Under the pieces are notes generated by a model. The model ran no database searches and was not told where the DNA came from. It saw only the letters and a program-made list of their open reading frames with translations. From Paramacrobiotus richtersi (lineage: Eukaryota > Tardigrada > Eutardigrada > Parachela > Macrobiotidae), in contig JAQGAU010000483.1 of assembly GCA_034698045.1 (NCBI GenBank), positions 1 to 27,359 on the forward strand: DNA of 27,359 bases. The letters are read 5' to 3'. Shown here piece after piece: positions 1 to 9,599 of the stretch; positions within the stretch are counted from its first letter, which is position 1, and every line of letters starts with the position of its first letter. The position numbers and the translations under genes were made by a program.

Positions 1-841
1 ACGAGCACACGGGCGTATAGCAAGATCTTTATGATGACCACAACATCCGACTGGTCCGACTGGCCAGCGGATACACACTCAGAGCGTTTATATAGTGCAA
101 GAACAGGGGATACCGTAAGAGGCGGAACATGATACACAAGGGTGACCATACACATGTGGGAAGGGGATGGACTTCCCTTCACAGCGGTGAAATTTCAAAA
201 TGGGATTCAACAATTCAAAAATCCATTAGATTTTACAGCTCTGAAAAGTCATTCCGGCTGAAACTGGTTTAGAATCATCATCATATTTATGCGCATCGGT
301 TTAACCGGAATGTCTCCTTAATTTCTGGTCAATGTACATTAAGTTATTTTAATCAATCGAAAAAACTGGTTGCCATTATTGTATTTTTTGCGTAAAGAGT
401 ACAATCATTAGTAATCAGTAAACATCCGTTTCGCTTTCCCGTGGAACCTGGAAGTCTGAAGGAGCACAAGTATTTTGAGCGATACACCAAGCAAATAACA
501 CGACCAAAATAAACTTTGGTCTAACGCCAACGTGCGGAGGTGACCTCATTCTCAACAAACACTTCTGCCTCTAACATGAGTCACGTGTAACATGGTTACA
601 TGGAGCACATCATTAAGATGTCTGAAATGCGCCAACAAGCAACAGTGATCCTGACACCAGGTTATTTCTTTGGATGGCCATGCACGACATAAGATTATCA
701 TGTGTTGTTAATGCTTGACCAGCAATACTTCCAGCGGTCGCTATTCTGTGTAGTAAATAAGTTAGATTCTCTGATCTTAGCCTCTTGCTGTACTCTGTAT
801 GTACATTCTGCGTGTGAACGAAGGTATGAAAAGTGAATTAC
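1..841. other. Non-coding stretch left of astacin copy C
   Basis: I see no convincing coding exon here on either strand. If astacin copy C is a whole gene, this would be its intron 2, because the donor-like GTAATT reads leftward from 841. However, no counterpart of the next astacin exon (which in copies A and B encodes a segment containing RTGFCITF) is visible. That exon is therefore either beyond the window or lost. Confidence 0.5.
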
Positions 842-1044
842 CGGAATGGGTGATTATATAAGGGATGTCTTTTCCGTTGTTCGGCCAGTAATCTCCGTTC
901 CAGTCCGGCCAGAACGTACATTAGCATCGCGGAAAACGCTGTCCTCTTCATCCCTTATAATAATATCATTGTCGTATAGATTATTTCGCCCAGACTCAGG
1001 CTGTTGAATGGACGGCGTTTCGGCATCGAACTGCTCTGCCTCGT
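842..1044 (-). pseudogene. Astacin copy C, prodomain exon with a 1-base deletion
   Basis: This minus-strand exon is the counterpart of exon 2 in the two astacin genes to its right. It encodes the end of the propeptide (FDAETPSIQQ, then YDNDIII) and runs into the mature N-terminus (WPNNGKDIPYI). It has the same acceptor position (TTCCAG before 1044) and the same donor position (CATTCCG then GTAATT at 841). It is 203 nt long where copy A has 204. Alignment places the lost base between GRTG and the WPNNG segment, so the reading frame breaks there: upstream sequence is in one frame and WPNNG is in another. No later astacin exons are visible before the window edge. A sequencing error or an intact continuation beyond the window cannot be excluded, so pseudogene is the likely rather than proven state. 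Confidence 0.6.
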
Positions 1045-1063
1045 CTGGAACACAAATGCAAGC

Positions 1064-1230
1064 ATACTGTACGCGCGGGATCAAATGAGTCACAGAGTAG
1101 TGTATTCGGTTACATGCGCGTCGAATAATCCGACTCTGCCTACTCTCTCTCATGACACAGCTCAGTCCCAGGCAGGCATTGTTCGCGCAGGGCAAAAATT
1201 CTGACTCATTTGATCCCGCGCGTACAGTAT
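1064..1230. repeat. 29-bp perfect inverted repeat (arms 1064-1092 and 1202-1230)
   Basis: The two arms are exact reverse complements over 29 bases, separated by 109 bases. Each arm contains a TGACTCATTTGATC half and a CGCGCGTAC half. The left arm begins 20 bases upstream of the astacin C exon, inside the expected first intron. Such a structure could be the termini of a small MITE-like element or a local inverted duplication. I see no target-site duplication that would settle this. Confidence 0.8.
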
Positions 1231-2337
1231 ATGGGGAGATTTGTACAATTTGTTTTACTTGGTTTGTGCCGTCTGTATGCCAATCTGACACCAACCTGTG
1301 GAACGCAGTCTGTGGGCCGAAGCCGACTGGTGGGCAATTAAATAACCAACGACACCGAAAATTAACATTTTTATCGAACGGTACTATGCAGTTAAGCAGC
1401 TAGATGCAATATGGAAACTGGAAAGCGTAACTGAAAGTTGCGTTTTAGTTCGATACCGGCAAAATTCTGCAAGAAAAATTCAGCACTGAATTTCTGCCGT
1501 CCTTAAATAACTGCTTGGAGAGGACGAAAGCTTGCAGACTGTGCGTGATGCTGATATTATACGCTGACATATTGTACAGTCCACGTCAAACAGCCGTAAT
1601 CAGCAATCGTTCCTGAGAAATGACGTGCATTCAGTGTTGGGGCTGTGACGTGCAGCAGAAAATGCGGCCTGCTGTCTTGTAATCCGGGTAGATGCGGTTT
1701 ATCGGATTTGTATGTTACACGTCAATAATGCATGACTGACCAATGATGTCACCAATCATATCGGTCAGATTTTAAACGACCATAGCCGTTTCGTGAAAAT
1801 TTGATCCCATAGGAACAGCACACACCGCGGCCGTGTTTGTGACCATGAAGTCGCATTCTGCATGAACACGTAAAAGACACAATTTACGGCGCCTAAGCGG
1901 GCATCGGATGATTATTACAGTACGTCATCCATGTTTTTCTCGCATGTTCTCCTGATTCTGCGAAATTCAAGTGCGCGATAGTGCAGCCCTTTGCATTGCA
2001 GCAGCCACTATCTATCCCCCACAACATTTAGATCCGATAGTGCCGTTTTCTACAGGAAATATATGCATCATTCCGGTGTTTACAGCTGGATTTAAAGAAT
2101 CGCATTGTACACCCACACAATCTTTTAATAAAACAGGCTATTACAATATACAAAGGAGGTAGTACAGTATTTGCCAAGAACGAAGTCTAATATTGGCGAC
2201 GTCTCGTGGTGGTTAATACAATGGCTCCGGAACTGCGAACACACCGGTGCCGGGGGATGGCGAAAATCTTGTAACGGAAGGTCAACCTAAGTAACAGACG
2301 TTAGGTAAATCGCCTCCATTGGCCACACAGTTGCTGC
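1231..2337. other. Intergenic, no supported gene
   Basis: Only short open frames are present, with no recognisable motif or paired splice sites. A degenerate first exon of astacin copy C may lie between 1135 and 1200 on the minus strand, next to a GTAGGC donor-like site. The resemblance to copy A is too weak to annotate. Confidence 0.4.
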
Positions 2338-3063
2338 TCACTTCATTTTGTCCCGCTGCTTACGGGCGGTACAGACATCATCGTGCCACGGGGCGACGGT
2401 TTCGGTTTGCGCTGGCGCGCCGTCGACTCTGCAGTCGAAGTTGTTGATCAGGCTAATTTCGCCTGTTCTATCCCGGTTATCTACTATCACTCGCAGGACA
2501 GTATTCTGCAAAAGGTCATGCACTGAGTTGGCCTGGTTTACTGGCAGAGTTTGCTCTTAACTTGCTTTCTTATATTCAAAGCGAAAACACCAGTGAATTA
2601 TTTTGTTAAATTCGGGTTTATATTAAAAGAGCCGTTAGATATTGGTAGATACTGTGTCGTGAATGCCGCAATAATCCCAGGTGATATGTGTTCTAGGGAG
2701 ATTTGGGCTGTTGTTAGCATAGTCCCGGTAGATTTCGGTGTAGTGCCTGACGTCGGGAGCTTCAGGGAAGTTAGCGCTGGGACGCTCACTGTTATAAACG
2801 CAACAGAAAAATATCCTACTTCACGTCGAAAAAAGAGATAGTTAGAAAGACGTACTTGTCGAGGTAGATTTTGAAAATCGGAGAGCACGGTAAGAAGGTA
2901 CTGCAGCTTGTACCATCTAATTTCAGGCCCTTATCATTTGTCAGCTTTTTCAGCTCGGCAACGATGCGAAAGTAGACATCGTTGTCGTCATACATTTCAT
3001 TACGCGCATTGCCAAAAGAACTTGTGCTTCGGCTGTTTCCCCTCGAATTGGTCCGATCCCGTG
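2338..3063 (-). CDS. MNNL-like (Notch-ligand N-terminal) secreted protein, 5' exon not found
   Basis: Three minus-strand exons join cleanly: 3063-2856, 2788-2653 and 2505-2338 (stop). Intron phases agree: a phase-2 junction over a 67-bp intron (GTACGT...AACAG), then phase 0 over 147 bp (GTATCT...TTGCAG). The product begins with a Ser/Arg/Asn-rich stretch. It continues with a segment containing YFRIVAELKKL, a G-x-x-C turn, and C-S-P-I-F-K-I-Y-L. Later come THITWDYC, TVLRVIVDN and FDCRV. This order (N-terminal strand, glycine-cysteine turn, Cys before an F-K-x-x-L strand, W, then a TLxVxVD strand) resembles the MNNL or C2-like domain of Delta/Jagged ligands. The DSL and EGF repeats that normally follow are absent, since the frame stops soon after a Lys-rich tail. 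The first exon should end in phase 1 and lie between 3064 and about 3342; a short hydrophobic ATG frame there hits a stop. The exon model is fairly firm and the family assignment tentative. Confidence 0.5.
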
Positions 3064-3342
3064 CTGAAAATAAATTAAATATTCCGCATTGGGAACTACG
3101 AACAGCAGCGCGGGTGGATTACACGCTATTTTCGGTAGACCGACTCTTGTTTTACAGGCGCAATTTTAAAGCCGCGCAAAGAATTTTAAAGACATTGCGC
3201 TGCTGAGCATGATCGAATCAACAAACGAATGGAAAACCTTAGAGAACGATAGTAATAAATATAGCGAGAGCTGTGTAGTACATAGTCTAAACTGTTGTCA
3301 TAGCATAACTGTTACGCCACAATTGGACGTATTGATAAGCAA

Positions 3343-5494
3343 TTAAGCATACTGCAACGTACGTGAAAATGTTGCGTCTTCTGCTGAATCTCCCACTGCT
3401 ACTCTGTCTGACCGCGAAGAACCCTGTGAGCAGTTATAGCCCAGTTGCAGTCTTGTAACGTCCAAGGTGCTCAAGCCCTGTCTTTGTCCCATATTTTGCG
3501 GACCTCTCTTAGAAACAATCACGGGCAGATCGAGCGTTTTGGACATCTCGAAAGGGCCGAAGTGCATGATTGAATTAAAATCGTATGGAAGACCGTAAGT
3601 TGCCATCGCAGGCATCCTCTGGTAGTTGAAGCGGTAGATGTCCGATATCATATTGTCTGAGTTGATAACGATGTGTTCGTCTCTGTCAGGTCGGTTCTGC
3701 TCGTGGAAAAATCCCAGTGCATGAATGATTTCATGCTGGATGCTGCCAGAAGTCATACAGTTGGCGTTCAGATTTATTCTAGTCGGCTGCCCAGGTTTAC
3801 GTCCAATTTCCGCAGTGCAGCTGAAAAATGGAGTGAAAGCGCTTTCAGCATTAACTTGGAAATCATTGATGCAGAAATTCCTTCTGCCTTCGAACCTCTA
3901 CGCTGTTTACTCGCGCATATTAACACGACACAAAGGTAGAAGCTTAGGCCAACCTACGTCTTACCCTCTTCCTGGCTGAAACCTGATGTATTCGCGCTCG
4001 TTACTTCGTTCCTTGAAGGTTATACAGAAGCCGGTGCGCTGTTCGATGATTCGTAAAGCGTTTTCGATTTGATGCCTACCTTGGCTATCTGCAACGAAAA
4101 TAACGTTCCATGTTTGTATGACTGATAAAAACGTGAGCGGGTATTTTTGTCGGGGGAGGAAGAGTGCATTTGCAGAGGATGAACTTTTTGCCGGTTTTTT
4201 GTATGTGTTATTGTTTCCGACTGTATTGTGTAATGCATGAGAGTCCACGAAACTTCTCGTGTTGATCGGGATTGAGCTTGTGGTCGACTATGCTATTGTG
4301 GTAATCACAGCCTACCATAAAATGTAGTGTTGTGGTTTGGCGAGCTCTCGTGCATGAAGCATGAATGATACGTATCCTGACTAATCCGTCAACTAGGCTC
4401 TTCCAAATATCTCAAAAGACAGCTGTGTAGTGTGTTTCCAAAATTAGTTGGTTGCTCAAATTCTTACATACCTACTCTACACAATCATTTTTTGCGCCGA
4501 TCCGTAAATCTCGCAGTCTTTCTCCGCTTTTCGCTGTGATTAAGCGTAAAAGTAATTAGAGGCCTTCGTGGACCTAGGTCTTACTGTTTTATACAAAAAC
4601 GCTGAACAGCATGGAATTTTTTTCAGTCAACAGCACATTTTCAGTTAAAGAGTCCGTAGGAATGAAAGCTAAGCAGTAAAAGTGGTTGAAGTAAACGTGA
4701 AATTTACTATCTCCATAACTTAAAAAAACCGAAAAACATGTATTTTTTTCGTTTCATATTTTCATTCATATCATATCATAATTATGTCATATCGGGCAAG
4801 AAGCGTATGGAATTTCAACCCTAAAACTTAATTTATCTGTGCTGTCCTGGGCTCCTGGTCACGCCTGCTGTTTTTCGCTATGGCGGCTTGGTGTGTTTAA
4901 TTCACAGCTAACTTCGCTCACGTCTTCCAAGTGCGAGCGGAAACAGTTCTTTTTCGCTCCGGTTTTGAATAATGGTACAGCGTCGCTCCAGCAAGTGACG
5001 TTGATGCTAGCGGTAATCACGTGGCTGACGTTATTTTAGTGGCTGTTTTGCTGGCGTCTTATTTTGTCTGGTTAACAAGTGTCGTTTATTCTAAATTTTT
5101 AACAGTGAGCCTACCAAATGTGACTTACCAAAACGATCAGCTGCGTAAGGGATTTCTTGTCCATTATTTGGCCAATATGCGGCCTTATCAAGGCGGCCAG
5201 AAAGCGCACCGGAGTCACCGTTAATACTTGCCTCTGCATTTCCAAGATTCACGTTGCCATGCCGATTATGCTGCCCGGTCTGTCCTTCCTGAATGGCGGG
5301 CGTTTCGGGATCAGATCGCTCTCCCACATCTTGAACGCAATGCGTGAAATTTTACGTACAGTAGCTCAAATTTTAACCATTGGTGTCAGTAGTTTGCGCG
5401 TGCTCTTTCGCAGTGCCGCGGTTATAGTTATTCGATACTTACCCGAACGTACTGTTGTCTGAGCCAGTCGGCGCAGAACCACGAGATCTTCAAG
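3343..5494 (-). CDS. Astacin metalloprotease, copy B (divergent, start unresolved)
   Basis: This is a zinc endopeptidase of the astacin family (M12A), probably secreted. Exons on the minus strand are: candidate exon 1 (5494-5443), exon 2 (5329-5129; propeptide SDPETPAIQ, mature N-terminus WPNNGQEIPYA), exon 3 (4088-3965; RTGFCITF, EREYIRFQPG) and exon 4 (3820-3343). Phases are 1, 1 and 2, identical to copy A, and exons 3 and 4 match its lengths (124 and 478). Exon 4 carries the zinc site HEIIHALGFFHEQNRPDRDE and the four expected domain cysteines. Three oddities stand out. The Met-turn reads SIMHF instead of SxMHY, losing the tyrosine that acts as fifth zinc ligand. The propeptide position holding Asp in A and C is Val. 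The exon-1 homolog has no in-frame ATG, an in-frame TAG lying just upstream at 5497-5495. An extra 5' exon may supply the start; otherwise the copy is decaying. The family call is sure, functionality is not. Confidence 0.8.
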
Positions 5495-5497
5495 CTA

Positions 5498-6264
5498 ACA
5501 ATTAACTCTACTACAGTATTCTCCAACAGCTGATCGGCATGCGAAAGTGAAATAACGATTCACTAGCTTGAGATCAGGACACCGGTCAATTTTTTTCGTT
5601 TACAAAACTCTGTAATAATTATTCGGACTTGCTGTTTTATATGAAAGCTGGCAGGAGATGCTCGATGCTGCTATGCCTTTTCTGGGAGTCACCCTAGTTT
5701 CACTGACATCCTACGCAGTTTATGACCGCAGTACACTTGTACCGCGATTTATGATATCACAGCACACTGCAAGCTGTTTGAACCGCGTTTGCTGGTCAAT
5801 ATTGTTTTTGAATGATCTGCCACCCGGTTCACGGGTGGCCCTTAGCTCACGCTGAGCTACATATCTGCAGCTGATACCAGAAATGATCCGGAATCCGTCG
5901 GGTAATAGACTCAACGGCCAGTAAGGTAAGTGTTACGTTAGCAAGCTAGCGTTAAAAATGAAAGATAAACTGAGCAGATTACCGTAATCATTGACCAAAA
6001 CATCGGAAACTGCAAGTCTGACAGGTCAGCGGCGCAGGAATGGTAATGGTAACAGTGCATGTAGTTAACACAAAGACTTGCTTTCGAAACGGAGCGATTG
6101 TTCGAAACTCAGCTGCTAGTGCTATCCAACATGATCTTGTTTTGTAATTGCCCACCTCAAGCGCTGTACGGACGATATTTGACTATCAGTTTGCAAAGGG
6201 AAAGAATTACTATGTGTACGGTAGCGCCCACCTCGCAATGGCGAAATGGAAATAAAGCACCTTA
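5498..6264. other. Intergenic between astacin copies A and B
   Basis: This holds the 3' flank of copy A and the 5' flank of copy B. A minus-strand open frame at 5914-5720 could hold an additional 5' exon of copy B, but it shows no clear signal peptide or phase-compatible donor. A small hairpin (CACCCGG/CCGGGTG-like) sits near 5820-5840. Nothing else is supported. Confidence 0.35.
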
Positions 6265-8524
6265 TCATGACTTACGTGAAACTGCGGGCTTAAGTTGTGG
6301 ATATTTCTTTGTCGACCTCTCCGATGCTAAATGCTCCAGTGAGCAATTGTATGCAAGTTGAAGTCTAGCAACATCGAGGATGCTCAAGCCGTGGGTTTGT
6401 CCCAATTTATGTTGGCCTCCTCGTTTGGGCACAATCGTAGGGCGGCCAGAAATTCTGGACATATTAAAGGGACCGTAGTGCATTATAGAGTTGTAATCAT
6501 AGGGGAGACCGTAAGTGACCATTTCCGGCAGCTCATCATAATTAATGGAATTGATGTCCGTTCTGATATTCCCAAAGTCAATATCGATGTATTCATCTCT
6601 GTCAGGTCTATTCTGCTCATGGAAGAAACCTAGCGCGTGTAGGATTTCGTGCTGTATGACGTCAGTCCTCAAGCAGTCCATGCCCAGAATTATGGTCGTT
6701 GCACGCCCAGTTCGCCGTCCGATGTTCGAGGAGCAGACGGTTCTGAGATCAAATTATTGTTATTTTTCAAATGTCAGCCTGAGACTCTAAACACGTAGCA
6801 ACGTTGACCATAGATCTGTGACATGGATACGTATGTGACCGGTAAAACCATCCGGCGGAAAGAAATTTCGTCCGGTGTTAATTTTATTTACACACCTTAC
6901 GAAATTTTCTTCCCCGAGGTGACGGCGAGGTCACTCGAAAATTTACGCTGAAATTTTAGTAATCAGGGTGGTATAGCCGGTGCACAGACATCTTCGAACG
7001 AGACTCATGTGCGTTGAGCTCGTTGGTTGGTTTTGTTTTTGTTGCTAGACGGTGGTTTTTGATTTATAACTAAAGCACGGTAGCGTAGCTAGCGTTCTGA
7101 CTCGTGTAGATGCTTTGGGTTCGATTGCGCACTTTGTGATGCGCTGCTCTGCATGCTTTGCATGTTTTCACAGAGATTTGTATTTAATAACTTGCAGGCT
7201 GACTGAATTTCGCGCAGCGCCCTTAAGCCATAGTAATTGCTACCAATTATCTACTACTGGAACTTTCGGTTAACACATTATGCTAACAAACCCAAAACAA
7301 CGGCTGACCAGCTCTTTGATTAGCGGCAGCCTTTTTGTGACGTTTTTTATACAATTTATTTGCTCTTAGCCTTACCTTTCTCCAGGCTGGAACCGAATGT
7401 ATTCCCTCTCTCGACTCCGTGGCTCGAAGGTTATACAGAACCCGGTTCGCTTTTCAATGATTCCTAAAGCGTCTTCAATATTTTGTTTGCCCTGAACAGC
7501 TGAAATGAGAATCACATTCTAGGTCAGTGGCAAGTTGGCAACGTTATGAATATGGATGCGTGATCCTGTAACGGCGATCAGCTTGTGGAGCGCTTACGTT
7601 ATAAGGTTTAAGTTACAGCCTTACAATTGTTAGTACTGCATTAATAAATGGTTAAACGTAATCAATCTGCAAAGCCGGATGCAAATCAATAACAATAAAT
7701 TATAAATATACTCACGTTAATGAAAACGTTTTGTTATTAAAATTATTATTAGGAATATTCTGACAGACATTGATGCCGCAACCACTTTAAATTAAATGAA
7801 TCTTTAAATTGGTTTTTTGAGCATCCGACTTCTGCGTTGTAACCGCGTCTGAAACTTGCTTTCATTTCCCTTAAAAGTGACTCAACTCAGCTCATAAGGT
7901 ACACGACCAGTTCGAGGAGGCTTCGCGCGCGAGTGCTTATCTCGCAACGTGAGTACGTTAGCGTCGCGCGTAGGAAAAAGGCGGCAAAATGTCTACGCGA
8001 GAGGGTGCTCCCACGCGTAGTGAATCAGCTTTTGTTTTAACGTGCTACTTTATAGCACGACGAGTAACTTTCTTCAGCCCACTGATGGGAAGTGAGTTTA
8101 CCGGAATGGTTGATTTTGTAAGGGATTCTCTGTCCGTTGTTTGGCCAGTAGCTGTCCTTTCCAAGGCGGCCCAAATGTAGTACAGGATTTCGGAAAGAAT
8201 CGCCATCGTCTTCTTCCAGGATAATGTCGTTGCCATGCAGATTATGCCACTCGGGCTCTTCTTCTTGAATGGCGAGCGTTTCGGGATCGAACCGCTCTCT
8301 CCAATCTTAAATAGACAGTTTAACGCTACCACACGTTAGACTGTACTGTATGCGCAAGTTCCGGCACTACCGCTCGCGTGTTCGCTATTCGGATACCTAC
8401 CTGACGGTATGGATGCCCAAGCCATTCGGTGGAATGTTAATCCAAAAAGCATACTGAAAATTGTCATTTCTAGAACACGGTGCTGTGCTTTTAACAACAC
8501 TTGCAAGGAGCAAAACACCATCAT
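6265..8524 (-). CDS. Astacin metalloprotease, copy A (complete, four exons)
   Basis: This is a secreted zinc endopeptidase of the astacin family (M12A). Minus-strand exons are 8524-8401, 8305-8102, 7499-7376 and 6742-6265, with consensus donors (GTAGGT, GTAAAC, GTAAGG), AG acceptors and phases 1, 1 and 2. Together they give about 309 residues, or 290 if the second in-frame ATG at 8467 is used. Exon 1 is the hydrophobic leader. Exon 2 holds the propeptide (FDPETLAIQ; HGNDIIL, matching the FxGD aspartate-switch region) and the mature start (WPNNGQRIPYKI). Exon 3 carries RTGFCITF. Exon 4 has the zinc motif HEILHALGFFHEQNRPDRDE, the Met-turn SIMHY and the last conserved cysteine in LAYNC, then a short Lys/Ser tail. 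Four domain cysteines are present. There are no EGF or CUB domains, so it is a minimal astacin. Its neighbours are paralogs B and C on the same strand. The leader choice is the least certain part. Confidence 0.88.
7070..7135 (+). other. Possible tRNA-derived SINE fragment in astacin A intron
   Basis: TAGCGTAGCTAGCG (7081-7094) resembles a tRNA A box, and GGTTCGATTGC (7118-7128) resembles a B box, at about tRNA spacing. No acceptor stem or full cloverleaf forms, so this is not a working tRNA gene. A decayed SINE head or a chance match are both possible. It lies within the intron between exons 3 and 4 of astacin copy A. Confidence 0.2.
7921..8020. repeat. GC-rich palindromic motif cluster in astacin A intron 2
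   Basis: Several copies of a CTACGCG/CGCGTAG-type motif occur here: CGCGCGTAG at 7965-7973, and an inverted pair with arms at 7993-7999 and 8014-8020. The GC-rich patch stands out from the AT-rich intron. The same motif family recurs in the tandem repeats at 25597-25740, which suggests a shared dispersed element. Confidence 0.45.
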
Positions 8525-9158
8525 GGCGATTCATACGGAAAGGATGAATACTAATTGAATACTGTTCGCTAGCTGGATACCAGTAAACTGGCAAAGCTTT
8601 TTAAAGACAGCTTAATAGTGTCTTTGATCTTGCTGTTTGTAGAGTTGCAGTCCATACTAAAATTCACAAACGGAACTTGCTGTGATAAGAATCGTAATAG
8701 ACATCTTGCGCAGGCGAAAAATCAGATATGCGTATACGACGCATGGATAATGCTGCTCAATACTTCAGGCGCAAACATACACGGTTGCAGAGTGTTGCTG
8801 TGTTTGCGGCGGCCTGCAGACGGAACTGGATGTCGATAAAATCATCCGCGGTGAACGTTTATCTCAGCAGAGTTTGATAGAAACATTTTCTCTGTGTCAC
8901 CCACATCAAATTGGTCACAAAACTATGTAAGAAGCAAGCTATGGAATTTGAAAACAAGTTTTGCTCTAAAACTCTGGTGAGTCAGCGTACAGGCATAACA
9001 AACAGGAGAGGTCTACGACCATGGAGAGCATGTAAAGCAGACCGCGCATAACCGGAAGTGATTCCGCACAACTTTGTTAACTCTAAACAAAGGGCAATAA
9101 CATCTCGGCCACCAGAATACAACGAGTGGTGAAATTAACAAGTAAAACAGAAATTCGG
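8525..9158. other. 5' flank of astacin copy A, no gene seen
   Basis: This is the upstream region of copy A and should contain its promoter. I cannot point to a specific element. Only short open frames without recognisable content occur. Confidence 0.35.
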
Positions 9159-9599
9159 CTAACCATCAGATAGAGGTTTCGAATTGAGTGCGTCATATTT
9201 ACGTGTATATTTTCTGTACGAGTTGCCACAAAAGGAACTACCTATCAAGCACTGTAACCGCTGCACACCGACTTCGGGCAAGTCACTGCAAGTTCGCGAC
9301 CGGTCATTATTCAGCGCCGCTCGAAGTGGTGCAAACGTCAGAGAACATGTTCGGTCCGAATTTCCGCTGCAATAGTTTTGCAAAGTATCAAAACTCCACA
9401 ATGTTGAGATCGTTACATTACCGGCACAAGAGAGAAGCAGCAATCGGCACAGAAGTATTTGAGCGGCTATTGGATATCGTCTTTCAAACAAAAAAATACT
9501 TGTTTTTAACTCCTTATGATATTGCATGATATTTACGCAACTATAAGCAAACATCGTTGGGCACGGTATGCTGGCAAATCGAAGAATGTAAACCGGCAT
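9159..9599 (-). CDS. Uncharacterised Cys-rich open frame, possibly spurious
   Basis: This 146-codon minus-strand frame contains a hydrophobic stretch (ILLCRLLLLSC) followed by a region with many cysteines, such as NYCSGNSDRTCS and SFCGNS. The pattern would suit a small secreted Cys-rich protein. No family is recognised, no splice context or paralog supports it, and the hydrophobic stretch is internal rather than at the start. It may be a chance open frame. Confidence 0.15.
   Translation of the reverse strand: MPVYILRFASIPCPTMFAYSCVNIMQYHKELKTSIFLFERRYPIAAQILLCRLLLLSCAGNVTISTLWSFDTLQNYCSGNSDRTCSLTFAPLRAALNNDRSRTCSDLPEVGVQRLQCLIGSSFCGNSYRKYTRKYDALNSKPLSDG

Noticed and set aside
854..1294. A 146-codon minus-strand open frame as a single gene
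   Set aside because: It runs through the acceptor of the astacin C exon, the inverted repeat and the frameshift. Only the 1044-842 part has homology, so the long frame is an accident.
2598..2888. A 96-codon minus-strand frame as a protein
   Set aside because: It reads across the 67-bp intron in the wrong frame. The spliced MNNL-like model in another frame has matching phases and better coding content.
3673..3979. Plus-strand frames across astacin B exon 4
   Set aside because: They are antisense to an exon with an unmistakable HExxHxxGFxHEQ motif.
7070..7140. A functional tRNA gene
   Set aside because: A and B boxes are suggestive, but no acceptor stem or T-stem pairing can be formed.
8045..8332. 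A 95-codon minus-strand frame over astacin A exon 2
   Set aside because: It is the wrong frame of that exon. The correct frame gives FDPETLAIQ and WPNNGQRIPY and fits the splice phases.
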